A stretch of 62,168 nt of DNA from a virus. Below are positions 43,538 through 50,570 of the stretch, piece after piece. Below the pieces are notes generated by a model, which did not search any database, had not been told where the DNA came from, and was given only the letters and a program-made list of their open reading frames with translations. The stretch lies in IMG/VR virus record IMGVR_UViG_3300018432_000570, positions 1 to 62,168 of that record; one strand, 5' to 3'. The number at the start of each line of letters is the position of its first letter. Positions within the stretch are counted from its first letter, which is position 1. The position numbers were made by a program, and so were the translations under genes.

Positions 43538-43557
43538 CTACGCCTCCCTCGGCTCAA
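42598..43557 (-). CDS. Overlapping frame resembling a stand-alone phage protein family
   Basis: A 319-codon frame, one phase off the methyltransferase, ends at 42598. Its first codon at 43557 is TTG; internal ATGs are possible, e.g. that of MPASLANFDPATSSW. It contains SSWRTSQRCLLEGWTSFSG, PWPRSGTMRSGIAYPLPPLV, repeated WPTPT blocks and a C-terminal LNPLWVAWLMGFPIEWASF. From memory, separate proteins in other phages carry the same ordered blocks (SWKT..., WPRSGMM-NG, PTPTASD, LNP-WVEWLMGFP-GWT) beside cytosine methylases. Either both frames are used here, or those proteins arose from this frame. No clear ribosome-binding site was found. Confidence 0.35.
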   Translation of the reverse strand: MSRGRRRWLSPFASFRSLLASAASTSVWSVRADSRPSHSARSIHSAGACWPSIGRRSPVTMTFALSPPIASPQMGSPSTSSVGGFPARISVSPEPAPASLASGRDFGSNMPASLANFDPATSSWRTSQRCLLEGWTSFSGPWPRSGTMRSGIAYPLPPLVRLTDATGSGLWPTPTVGGGGQTLPEGTTPTGMTPDGRKQTVCLERFAIQVAREIWPTPRANDSEKGGNVDPMNKRNGLVGAVRRWPTPTVAMHNGSSAGAMVRLSGKSRLNDRLDCAVEQGNITTGRLNPLWVAWLMGFPIEWASFAPTETPSSRKSRS

Positions 43558-44029
43558 GAATGAAGCAGGCGATATGCCGCCCGGTGCCCTTGCCCTCGGA
43601 TCCGTCCTCAGTGGCGAGCCACTTGACGTCGCCGAGGTTCTCGACCTTGGCGCCGGCGGCGAGCAGCATCAGGAGCCACTTGTCGACCGGGTAGACGAGT
43701 ACGGTTCGGTTGCCTTTCGCCTGCTCCTCAATCGCCTTACGGGCCCATGCGGTCGGCCCTTTCTTCCGCGGCTTCTTGTCGCCCGGGCCTTGATGCAGGA
43801 TCGATCCGAAAGGCGGGTTGACGTAGTTCGACTTGCCCCACGGGGCCGTGAGGCCGTCGAAACCCTCTGGTTTCGGGAAGGGGCAAGGGTCGAAATCGAA
43901 GCTGAAGCGCGCGTCCAGCGGACCGTAAACGTCTGGCGGGGTCAGCCAATAGTGCTTCCCGTCATCGCCGTTGCCGACGTGGAACTTGTTCGCCGCGGGC
44001 GCGAGCTGCGACTGATGAACGGTTGCCAT
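43538..44029 (-). CDS. Phage DNA N6-adenine methyltransferase (Dam type)
   Basis: 163 residues: HYWLTPPDVYGPLDARFSFD, DPCPFP, SNYVNPPFGSILHQ (NPPF catalytic motif) and VLVYPVDKWLLM. This is the compact PF05869 family. It starts next to the 52-residue gene and its stop abuts the cytosine methyltransferase ATG. Likely protects phage DNA from host nucleases. Confidence 0.88.
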   Translation of the reverse strand: MATVHQSQLAPAANKFHVGNGDDGKHYWLTPPDVYGPLDARFSFDFDPCPFPKPEGFDGLTAPWGKSNYVNPPFGSILHQGPGDKKPRKKGPTAWARKAIEEQAKGNRTVLVYPVDKWLLMLLAAGAKVENLGDVKWLATEDGSEGKGTGRHIACFILEPREA

Positions 44030-44188
44030 CTACACATCCCTCCGCTCAGCTTGGCGGGCGGGTGCGAGGAAGTGCCGGGTCTCTTCTGGGATGAAGAGGC
44101 GAATATCTCCCGAAGCGCAGATGACGAGTTGCGGTGCGTCGATCGGCACAAAGCGCAGCCCACCAATCCGGCGCCGGGGATCGGTCAT
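44030..44188 (-). CDS. 52-residue protein, function unknown
   Basis: Starts at ATG 44188 right after GGGAGGAGG, and ends directly before the adenine methyltransferase start. Contains GGLRFVPIDAPQLVICASGD, a beta-type segment. First gene of the leftward middle block. Confidence 0.55.
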   Translation of the reverse strand: MTDPRRRIGGLRFVPIDAPQLVICASGDIRLFIPEETRHFLAPARQAERRDV

Positions 44189-44251
44189 CGACCTCCTCCC
44201 GGCGCCGGTGCTATCGTGCAGGTGGTTTGACGTGCACGAGAGGGAGATTCC

Positions 44252-44557
44252 GTGGACAAAACGGAGACGGAGGCGCTTGTCGAGCGCTTCAAAAAGGAGG
44301 CCGCTGAAAAGGCAGCAGAGCACACCGATGACGGCTTCCAACTTGCGCGAGCCCTGCTCCACGTCATGGGCAAGCGCTTCGGAGTTGCCTTTGTCTTGGA
44401 GGTGCAGCGCGAAGTGCTGGCACACGCCGACAACGTGGCAACTTGGGATGAGCCCTTCTGCCGCGAGGCGGCGGACATCCGAGAGGTCGCCAATGCGGGA
44501 TATTTTACAGATCTCATCGACGCGCTCTCAGTTGACGAGCCCGCTGGACGAGCCTGA
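44252..44557 (+). CDS. Helical protein of the convergent islet, function unknown
   Basis: 101 residues from GTG 44252, with GAGAGGGAG upstream. Helical throughout (EALVERFKKEAAEKAAEHTD; FVLEVQREVLAHADNVATW). It is divergent from the methyltransferase genes and lies antisense to any transcript running on from cro. Confidence 0.6.
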   Translation: MDKTETEALVERFKKEAAEKAAEHTDDGFQLARALLHVMGKRFGVAFVLEVQREVLAHADNVATWDEPFCREAADIREVANAGYFTDLIDALSVDEPAGRA

Positions 44558-44630
44558 GCTGCTCGAACTCCTCCCGCGCTATCCGGCGAATGCGGTCGTT
44601 CAGGTTCTCGAAGGTGGGTTCGCGGGTCAT
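44514..44630 (-). CDS. Possible 38-residue basic helical protein
   Basis: ATG 44630 follows GGAGCGG; the product is helical and basic (NDRIRRIAREEFEQLRLVQR). It overlaps the end of the opposite-strand gene by 44 bases. Weak support. Confidence 0.35.
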   Translation of the reverse strand: MTREPTFENLNDRIRRIAREEFEQLRLVQRARQLRARR

Positions 44631-44803
44631 GCGGCCGCTCCCGATGCAGGCCGTATCCGAAATCCTTCAATCTTCGGGGGATTGATCGAGGTTGGTTGCA
44701 AAGGGGACAGATCAGGTACATCAACGCGATGGGTCCGAAACGGTTGTTTCGAGTCCCGGCGGCATGGAGGTGCCGTCGTCGCACTTGGGCGGAGCGTTTT
44801 GTT

Positions 44804-45037
44804 ATGCCGCGTAAGAATGAGCTGGTGGCCTTCGTCGATACCAAACCGGACTTCCGGGAGATTGGCGGCCGAGTGTTCTACTCGCCCGTCGGAGGGGGCG
44901 AGGAGGACCTTCGCTGCATGCCGATCGCTATCTTTCGGCAGTGGATCGAAGCGGGGCAAAAACTGTTGGACGACTGGGATGCCAGGGCCGCGGCCGGCCC
45001 CATCCCCATCAAGGAGGCCGTTAAGCGAAAGAGGTGA
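44804..45037 (+). CDS. Small protein of the convergent islet
   Basis: 77 residues from ATG 44804 (MPRKNELVAFVDTKPDFREI), alpha/beta in look, ending in a basic tail. Precedes the next gene by 3 bases, so the two form a pair. The 174 bases before it (44630-44803) hold no gene I can support. Confidence 0.55.
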   Translation: MPRKNELVAFVDTKPDFREIGGRVFYSPVGGGEEDLRCMPIAIFRQWIEAGQKLLDDWDARAAAGPIPIKEAVKRKR

Positions 45038-45040
45038 TCT

Positions 45041-45247
45041 ATGCGATCCAAGCTCACCGTGCTGCTCAGTGAGGCTCCCACCGTCGAGATCGACGAAAAC
45101 GACGACGTCCACATCCGAGACGAAGGAACCGACGCTTCGGTGGATCGGGTTATGTCGATCCACAGCCTCATGGTTTATGTCCGCCGAGGCGATAAAGCTT
45201 TGGTCGACTGGCAGGTCAAAAACGGCCCGCTGCCTGCGATGGAGTAG
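45041..45247 (+). CDS. Small acidic protein of the convergent islet
   Basis: 68 residues with AGAGGTGA upstream. SKLTVLLSEAPTVEIDENDD then beta-like SLMVYVRRGDKALVDWQ. It ends 5 bases from the Cro-like stop on the other strand. Function unknown. Confidence 0.55.
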   Translation: MRSKLTVLLSEAPTVEIDENDDVHIRDEGTDASVDRVMSIHSLMVYVRRGDKALVDWQVKNGPLPAME

Positions 45248-45252
45248 CGCCG

Positions 45253-45468
45253 TCACGCGGCCTTTGCCTCTGCCCAGAGGCTCATCGGAACGGCGCCGCT
45301 CGTTTCCCGCTCAATGCGTAGGGCCAACTCAAGAGAAGGCCAGAAGGCGTCCTCAGCGTGGAGAAGCCGGTGAAAATTGCCCTTGTCGTAGCTGATGGCG
45401 CGCGCGAACGCGGCCGGGCGAATATCGTGGTTGTCCAGATACGAGCGGAGCGCGACTTTCGGGTTCAT
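45253..45468 (-). CDS. cro: Cro-like helix-turn-helix regulator
   Basis: 71 residues from ATG 45468. RSYLDNHDIRPAAFARAISY-type YdaS/Cro helix-turn-helix (RPAAFARAISYDKGNFHRLL) followed by SLELALRIERETSGAV. Divergent from the CI-like gene. The -10 box ends only 7 bases before the ATG, so the mRNA would be leaderless or nearly so. Known role: blocks repressor synthesis and allows lytic growth. Confidence 0.82.
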   Translation of the reverse strand: MNPKVALRSYLDNHDIRPAAFARAISYDKGNFHRLLHAEDAFWPSLELALRIERETSGAVPMSLWAEAKAA

Positions 45469-45475
45469 GCTCAGA

Positions 45476-45492
45476 GTTGTATGTGATACAAC
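45476..45492. promoter_or_regulatory. CI/Cro operator 1
   Basis: GTTGTA-TGTGA-TACAAC, a perfect inverted repeat with 6-base arms and a 5-base centre. A GTTGTA half-site follows at 45511-45516, on the CI side. Confidence 0.75.
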
Positions 45493-45504
45493 AACTATCG
45501 TCAA
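45476..45504 (-). promoter_or_regulatory. Leftward early promoter (cro promoter)
   Basis: On the minus strand TTGACG (45504-45499), 17-base spacer, TACAAC (45481-45476). The -10 is itself half of the operator, so bound repressor would cover it. Confidence 0.6.
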
Positions 45505-45560
45505 GCGCTCGTTGTATGGCTACCGCTCGTCGGGGCCGTAGTTTCCGACGACAAAGCGGG

Positions 45561-45881
45561 ATGGCGCAAGCACCGCGATTCAGGCCGAATTTCATTCGCG
45601 CGTGGCGACAGTCCCGCAACATGTCTCTCGAGCAGCTGGCCGAGAAGGTGAAAATGGATAAGGGTAATCTGAGCAAGGTCGAGCGTAGCTTATTGCCCTA
45701 CAATCAGGAAATGCTCGAGCGGTTGGCCGATGCCCTAGGAACCGAGCCTGCAAACCTTTTGACCAGATCCCCTGGAGATCCAGAGGGAATTTGGTCAATC
45801 CTAGATCAAGCAAAACCTGGCGTGCGCCGCCAGATCGCCGAGGTTGCGGCTGCTCTCGTCCGCGCAGAAGCTAGTGAGTGA
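45561..45881 (+). CDS. cI: CI-like prophage repressor
   Basis: 106 residues. An XRE-type helix-turn-helix, MSLEQLAEKVKMDKGNLSKV, spans residues 21-40, followed by MLERLADALGTEPANLL and a short C-terminal helix, PGVRRQIAEVAAAL. No LexA-like autocleavage domain, so induction may depend on the BRO antirepressor instead of RecA. The half operator sits 45 bases upstream. The methyltransferase-nuclease gene follows at 22 bases and is probably co-expressed in the lysogen. Confidence 0.82.
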   Translation: MAQAPRFRPNFIRAWRQSRNMSLEQLAEKVKMDKGNLSKVERSLLPYNQEMLERLADALGTEPANLLTRSPGDPEGIWSILDQAKPGVRRQIAEVAAALVRAEASE

Positions 45882-45903
45882 GGTCAGGTAAAGGGGCGCT
45901 GCC

Positions 45904-47520
45904 GTGAACAGGCTTATGTACGGCGACTGCCTCTCAATAATGCAGGACATGCCGCTCGGCAGCGTTGATCTCATTTATCTTGATCCACCGTTCAACTCGA
46001 ATCGCGACTATAATGCCATCTACAAGGACGAAACTGGGCGTCCTCTGCCGGACCAGATTGAGGCGTTCAATGATCTCTGGGAACTTTCCGAGGAGCGCCA
46101 ACGCGCAATTCGAATAATGCCGGTGTTGATGCGCGGCGCTGGCATTGACGACGAAATCGTAGAGTTCTGGAAGATCTGGATGAACGCGTTGCGGAACACG
46201 CAGCCGCGGCTCCTTGCGTACCTGTCCTATATGACCGAGCGCCTTTTGCCGCTCCGGGGCGTCCTGAAACCGACGGGCTCGATTTTCCTCCACTGTGACC
46301 CGACCGCCGCCCATTATATCAAAGTCATGATGGATAGCATTTTCGGGCATTCCAGCTTCGTCAACGAGATCATCTGGAAGCGCTACGGAGCTCACAACGA
46401 CGTGGGGCAGGGATCCAAGCATTTCGGTCGCGTTCACGACACAATCCTTTTTTATTCACGATCAGATAAGCGGACGTGGAACCAGCTCTATATGCCGCTG
46501 GACCCCGCCTATATTGAAACGACCTATAGGAATGTCGACAATAAGGGACGTCGCTTCACGACCACTCCGCTAACTGGCCCCGGCGGCGCGGCGAAGGGCA
46601 ACCCGGTATTCGAGTGGAACGGTCACACTCGCGCATGGCGATACAGCAGGGACACCATCCAGCGCCTGCATGACGAAGGGAAGCTGCACTACTCTCGCAC
46701 CGGCTATGCCCGCCAGAAACTGTTCCTAGAGGATTCTAAGGGCGTGCCGGTCCAATCCGTATGGAACGACATACCATCGCTGGTCGGCTCTAACAAAGAG
46801 CGCATGGGCTATCCCACTCAGAAGCCGTTGGCGCTGATGAAGCGGATTATAGAAGCCTCGACAAATCCGGGCGATGTTGTGTTTGACCCCTTTTGCGGCT
46901 GCGCGACAACCATCGAAGCGGCGCACACGCTGGGCCGCCGTTGGATCGGAATCGACATCGCAATTCACGCCATAAAGCGCGTGGCTAAGGTTAGATTGGA
47001 GGATCGGCTTGGGCTTCGGGAGGGCGTCGACTTTGTCATTGAAGGCGTTCCGCACACACTAGAGGGCGCCCAAGACCTCTGGGAGCGCGACAAGCACCAG
47101 TTCCAGAAGTGGGCGATCGAGCAAATCGACGGGTTTGTGACTTCCCGCAAAACTGCGGACGGCGGCATCGATGGCAGGCTCTATTTCTCCATTCCTGGGG
47201 AGCGTCATCTGCAAAGCATGGTCATTGAGGTGAAGGGGGGAAGAAACGTCAACGTGGACGTGATCCGCAGCCTTCGTGGGGTTCTAGAGCGCGATCAAGC
47301 CTTGATGGCCGGCCTTATCGTTATGGATACGCTAGGCCCGCGCAAGACAGCAAATTTCCGCCGAGAGATGGGGGAGGCTGGCGATCTAGATGTGAACGGA
47401 GTTCTCTACCCCAGGATGCAAATGCTCACGGTGTCGGACATTGTGTTTGGTAGGCGATTCCTGACGCCTACCGTGGCCAAGGGCAGGACAGTGTCCCAGC
47501 CCTTTCTTCCTATGGGCTAG
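45904..47520 (+). CDS. DNA methyltransferase fused to an Mrr-like nuclease domain
   Basis: 538 residues from GTG 45904. Methyltransferase part (1-370): YGDCLSIMQDMPLGSVDLIY then LDPPFNSNRDY (catalytic DPPF), LKPTGSIFLHCDPTAAHYIK, YPTQKPLALMKRIIEASTNP and VFDPFCGCATTIEAAHTLGR (AdoMet-binding motif I). Order DPPF before FxGxG marks the beta group. The C-terminal 140 residues contain TADGGIDGRL and MVIEVKGGRNVNVDVIRSLR, the D...ExK core of Mrr-type PD-(D/E)xK nucleases, then ALMAGLIVMD. One chain may thus modify and cut. It follows the repressor gene, so it is expected to be expressed in the lysogen and could restrict incoming phages. Confidence 0.85.
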   Translation: MNRLMYGDCLSIMQDMPLGSVDLIYLDPPFNSNRDYNAIYKDETGRPLPDQIEAFNDLWELSEERQRAIRIMPVLMRGAGIDDEIVEFWKIWMNALRNTQPRLLAYLSYMTERLLPLRGVLKPTGSIFLHCDPTAAHYIKVMMDSIFGHSSFVNEIIWKRYGAHNDVGQGSKHFGRVHDTILFYSRSDKRTWNQLYMPLDPAYIETTYRNVDNKGRRFTTTPLTGPGGAAKGNPVFEWNGHTRAWRYSRDTIQRLHDEGKLHYSRTGYARQKLFLEDSKGVPVQSVWNDIPSLVGSNKERMGYPTQKPLALMKRIIEASTNPGDVVFDPFCGCATTIEAAHTLGRRWIGIDIAIHAIKRVAKVRLEDRLGLREGVDFVIEGVPHTLEGAQDLWERDKHQFQKWAIEQIDGFVTSRKTADGGIDGRLYFSIPGERHLQSMVIEVKGGRNVNVDVIRSLRGVLERDQALMAGLIVMDTLGPRKTANFRREMGEAGDLDVNGVLYPRMQMLTVSDIVFGRRFLTPTVAKGRTVSQPFLPMG

Positions 47521-47536
47521 CCTAAACACGACAAAA

Positions 47537-47553
47537 GTTGTCTCCCTTACAAC
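47537..47553. promoter_or_regulatory. CI/Cro operator 2
   Basis: GTTGTC-TCCCT-TACAAC, one mismatch from the consensus, upstream of the rightward early operon. Confidence 0.65.
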
Positions 47554-47571
47554 TTTGCAGTTGACCGCCTC

Positions 47572-47588
47572 GTTGTAAGATGTACAAC
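47572..47588. promoter_or_regulatory. CI/Cro operator 3 with early promoter
   Basis: GTTGTA-AGATG-TACAAC, perfect arms. TAAGAT at 47576-47581 overlaps it and can act as a -10, with TTTGCA at 47554-47559 as -35 (16-base spacer). A bound repressor would shut off the early operon. Confidence 0.7.
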
Positions 47589-47616
47589 GCCTCCATCGAA
47601 ACAGATGGAGCAGACG

Positions 47617-47820
47617 ATGCAGACCCCTTCCCCCCTGGCCGACGGACAGCAGGTCCGGGTTACGTCGCCAGCCTATGGCGGGGCCGTCGCTACCGTTCGC
47701 CCCCGCACCGACTTCATTCCTGGCTTCCCCGGATTTGTCGGCGTGATCGTCGACGGAGAGCAGCAGAGAAACGTCCGTCTCAATCCCAATGGCTACGGCT
47801 GGGAACATCTCCCCGCCTGA
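47617..47820 (+). CDS. First early gene, small beta-rich protein
   Basis: 67 residues from ATG 47617, preceded by GGAG; ATG 47605 lacks such a site. QQVRVTSPAYGGAVATVRPR resembles an SH3-like barrel (KOW-type). Unknown function, perhaps an early takeover or antitermination factor. Confidence 0.6.
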   Translation: MQTPSPLADGQQVRVTSPAYGGAVATVRPRTDFIPGFPGFVGVIVDGEQQRNVRLNPNGYGWEHLPA

Positions 47821-47874
47821 CCTCCCCGGACGGCTCGGCACACGCCGGGCCGCGAGAACCCACAAGGATCGAAC

Positions 47875-48354
47875 ATGGCTCTTCCCGCAGCCCTCCAGAT
47901 GACTCTCTCCGGACGCGATCTTGTTCGCTTCTGGCTAAAGACCGACCAGAGCGGCGCATGCTGGATCTGGACAGCATCGCGTAATGCATCGGGCTACGGC
48001 ACATTCGCCATGGGCCGCACTAACCTGCGAGCGCATCGGGTGAGCTTTGCTCATCATCATGGTCCGATCCCAGCCGGCCTCGTGGTTTGCCACCGCTGCG
48101 ATAACCGGGCGTGCGTCAATCCTGACCATCTTTTCCTCGGGACCTACCGGGACAACACTCAAGACGCGATCGCGAAGGGGCGGTTCGTCAAGGTCAAGCC
48201 GGCGGCGTGCAAAGCCATCTGCAAGCGCGGGCACCTTATCGAAGGTGAAAACCGGCGGATGACAGTTCGCGGAGAGTCCAAGGGCTGTCGAGCCTGTCAC
48301 AGCCAGACAAACCGCGCACGTCGCGCCGCCGCGAGCTCGCAGGTGTCGCTGTGA
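47875..48354 (+). CDS. HNH endonuclease
   Basis: 159 residues. [58 protein letters not shown] (HNH_3 core with two zinc-binding Cys pairs) and a second [13 protein letters not shown] plus GCRACHSQ zinc element. These free-standing nucleases are often homing-type. AAGGA precedes the ATG. Confidence 0.9.
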   Translation: MALPAALQMTLSGRDLVRFWLKTDQSGACWIWTASRNASGYGTFAMGRTNLRAHRVSFAHHHGPIPAGLVVCHRCDNRACVNPDHLFLGTYRDNTQDAIAKGRFVKVKPAACKAICKRGHLIEGENRRMTVRGESKGCRACHSQTNRARRAAASSQVSL

Positions 48355-48566
48355 GCGCGCCCGTGAGCCCGACCGTGGCAACTGCCGAAACCCCCGAAAA
48401 CGACGACGACGTGGACTTCCTCGTTACCGTGGCGCTCGAAGTTGCTGGCGGATGCGACAGCTTTGCCAAGCGGCTCCGTGATTACGGCTTTCCGGGCGGC
48501 GCAGCCGGGCACGATCTTATGGCCCGCAAGCTTCGCGAAGCTGCTTCGAAAGTCGCTCGGTCATGA
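48351..48566 (+). CDS. Small early protein, function unknown
   Basis: 71 residues from GTG overlapping the previous stop (GTGA). An acidic stretch ([20 protein letters not shown]) then [20 protein letters not shown]. No domain recognised. Confidence 0.6.
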   Translation: MSAPVSPTVATAETPENDDDVDFLVTVALEVAGGCDSFAKRLRDYGFPGGAAGHDLMARKLREAASKVARS

Positions 48567-49000
48567 GCGCGGCCCCTACCTCACCTGTCGTAGATGGCTG
48601 GAACCCCCGGCCTGATCCGAACGGCACGAAGTTCAACGATGCCGCCTATCTCTGCGGCTACACCGATGGCTTCTATGGCGAGCCGTTCGGATCGCATGAC
48701 GACGGAAAATACGGTGCCTTTTCTGACTACCGCCCAGGGTTCTCCGACGGTCGTGCAGACGCAAAGAACGCTGAGGTATCTGCCCCCTCACCTGTCGTAG
48801 ATAAGTGGAGGCCGATTGATACGGCTCGCCCCGGCGCGAAAGTCGAAGGGTTGGCCGGCGCAGGCAAAATCATCAAAGGCCGGATCCCGCCGGCTACCAC
48901 GCGGGGCCAGCGCGGCTGGAACACTGTCATCGACAGTGACGGCATGCGGCACGTCTGCACGCATTGGCGCCCGCTCCCCAAGCCTCCGGTGAAATCATGA
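48563..49000 (+). CDS. Early protein with a DUF551-like C-terminus
   Basis: 145 residues; ATGA overlap. The N-terminal half reads GTKFNDAAYLCGYTDGFYGE and PGFSDGRADA, the C-terminal half WRPIDTARPGAKVEGLAG and ending HVCTHWRPLP. The WRPIxxAP...THWxPLP frame is the DUF551 pattern common in small phage early genes. Function unknown. Confidence 0.62.
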   Translation: MSAAPTSPVVDGWNPRPDPNGTKFNDAAYLCGYTDGFYGEPFGSHDDGKYGAFSDYRPGFSDGRADAKNAEVSAPSPVVDKWRPIDTARPGAKVEGLAGAGKIIKGRIPPATTRGQRGWNTVIDSDGMRHVCTHWRPLPKPPVKS

Positions 49001-49191
49001 GGGGCTCCGACCTAAAGCCGGGCCAGCGGATCATCGTCTCCCGAGATGACGGAAGCGAGTTCGCCGCGAGGTTCACCAGCGCTGACAAGGTGGGCGGCCA
49101 GCCCGTCATTTACGCTACCTACGGTTGGCCATTGGTGCGGACCGTTGTCGCGGGCGAAGATCGCGTTCGCCTGCCCGAGGTGCAATCATGA
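48997..49191 (+). CDS. Small early protein, function unknown
   Basis: 64 residues, ATGA overlap, beta-rich (DLKPGQRIIVSRDDGSEFAA). No domain recognised. Confidence 0.55.
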   Translation: MRGSDLKPGQRIIVSRDDGSEFAARFTSADKVGGQPVIYATYGWPLVRTVVAGEDRVRLPEVQS

Positions 49192-49391
49192 CCGCCCCCG
49201 GTGAGTGGATCGATTGGGCTGGAGGGGGGTGTCCGGTCGCGGCGACAGCGCAAGTCAAGACCATGCTTCGGTGTGAGCGCGAGGACCCCTCCAGTTACGT
49301 CGACGCGGTCCTCCCGGCCTCAGATTGCGAATGGCGTCACAACAAGCATGATCCGAAGCTCGACCTCGTTGCCTATCGGATCGTGTCGTGA
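49188..49391 (+). CDS. Small early protein, function unknown
   Basis: 67 residues, ATGA overlap. EWIDWAGGGCPVAATAQVKT, then a YRIVS end, a recurring small phage pattern (DWxGGxCPV...). Function unknown. Confidence 0.6.
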   Translation: MTAPGEWIDWAGGGCPVAATAQVKTMLRCEREDPSSYVDAVLPASDCEWRHNKHDPKLDLVAYRIVS

Positions 49392-49687
49392 CCGCCCCCC
49401 GTCTGGAAGAGGGTTCCGATAAGGGGCTGTCGGTCGCCGATGTGCTGAACGGACTGACGAAGGCGCAGAGGCGATGCATCGTGAATGCTTCGATCGGCTA
49501 CAACGATGATGCCACCCTAGATCCGTCCGGTCGCCGGATGTTCTACCGCCTTATCGACAAGGGCCTCTTGGAGCACGTCTCGGGGATGGAACCTCCGGAC
49601 ATCGGCTTGACTCCCTTGGGCAAGGAAGTTCGCGCCGCTCTCCTTCGTGAAGCCTCCTCCAAAGCCCGTGAAGGGGAAGGGAGATGA
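49388..49687 (+). CDS. Winged-helix-like early protein
   Basis: 99 residues from GTG (GTGA overlap). DVLNGLTKAQRRCIVNASIG, then RRMFYRLIDKGLLEHVSG and GLTPLGKEVRAALL look like a MarR-style winged helix (L-K-GLL ... LTPLG). Could bind DNA; no partner known. Confidence 0.62.
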   Translation: MTAPRLEEGSDKGLSVADVLNGLTKAQRRCIVNASIGYNDDATLDPSGRRMFYRLIDKGLLEHVSGMEPPDIGLTPLGKEVRAALLREASSKAREGEGR

Positions 49688-49971
49688 GCGGCTGGACCAC
49701 GGGACCGTGGCAGGTTTCGGGCGTTCGCCTCAGCTATGCTCCGCGCATCGGCGTAGATACCCGCTTGTTGCAGGTTGGACCTGATGACGACATTCTGGCG
49801 CTAGTCTTTTTCGACATGCGGACGGCGCGAGGTCAATCTGACGCCCACCTTATCGCCGCCGCTCCTGATCTCGCCGAGGCGCTGGAAATAGTCCTCGAAA
49901 CTCCGGGATTTGTCAGAGGTCGAGATAAAGCGCTCGCCGCTCTGCTCAAAGCGAAAGGCGGGCAGTCATGA
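49684..49971 (+). CDS. Early protein of a common small phage family
   Basis: 95 residues, ATGA overlap. GWTTGPWQVSG, FFDMRTARGQSDAHLIAAAP then DLAEALEIVL. The DAxLIAAAPDLxxAL block is widespread in phage early operons, function unknown. Confidence 0.68.
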   Translation: MSGWTTGPWQVSGVRLSYAPRIGVDTRLLQVGPDDDILALVFFDMRTARGQSDAHLIAAAPDLAEALEIVLETPGFVRGRDKALAALLKAKGGQS

Positions 49972-50570
49972 CCCCCTCCCCCACCATGCTTAGGGAATTG
50001 GCTCGTAAGCTGTGGGCGCGTGCCTTCGGCACCGGGCTCTCGTCTTCGACCGAGCCTGCTTCGCGTCTCGGCCCTACGGACTTCGATCCCTCGCGCATTG
50101 CAGAGATTCACGCGAACGAAGAGATAATCCTGGCGGCACTTACCCAGGCCTACGATCTCAATCGCCTCGATTACATGCACTTCTCCGCCGCGTGGGACGT
50201 AACGATTGCGCGCCTAGGGGCTCTGAGCTGGCACCTCCCCAGCGATAGCGATCAAAGCGGCGAAGCCGGACAGACTGCGGAGCAGGCTGGGCCCGTAGGG
50301 CGCGAGCGCGGGCCGAAGGCATCGCCCACCCCCAGTATGGCTGAGATGGATAACGGATGGAGGCCAATCTCCGAGGCACCGAAGGATCGCGAGATCCTGG
50401 TGACGGGACACGACTGGGGCCGCGGACCTCGCCGCCACTACAACTTCGCCGTTTGGGACCATGACCAAAGCGAATGGCGCGCAGCCGGCGATCCCGATCA
50501 ATCCCTCGCGTACCTGACGCACTGGTATGACCTCCCCCTAGTTCCCCAGCCTCCCGAGGCACAGCCATGA
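49968..50570 (+). CDS. DUF551-type early protein
   Basis: 200 residues, ATGA overlap. N-terminal helical domain (MLRELARKLWARAFG...), a low-complexity linker that includes one copy of the GGCATCGCCCA repeat (near 50311), and a C-terminal DUF551 domain: GWRPISEAPKDREILVTG ... LTHWYDLPLVPQPPE. Function unknown. Confidence 0.68.
   Translation: MTPSPTMLRELARKLWARAFGTGLSSSTEPASRLGPTDFDPSRIAEIHANEEIILAALTQAYDLNRLDYMHFSAAWDVTIARLGALSWHLPSDSDQSGEAGQTAEQAGPVGRERGPKASPTPSMAEMDNGWRPISEAPKDREILVTGHDWGRGPRRHYNFAVWDHDQSEWRAAGDPDQSLAYLTHWYDLPLVPQPPEAQP

Noticed and set aside
44728-44775. tRNA-like segment resembling a T loop (GTTTCGAGTCCCGG)
   Set aside because: No matching acceptor, D or anticodon stems could be formed around it.
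44630-44803. Minus-strand frame starting MYLICPLCNQPRS with a CxxC pair
   Set aside because: It looks protein-like for only about 30 codons and then continues as Arg/Pro-rich sequence antisense to other genes without a stop; no ribosome-binding site was seen.
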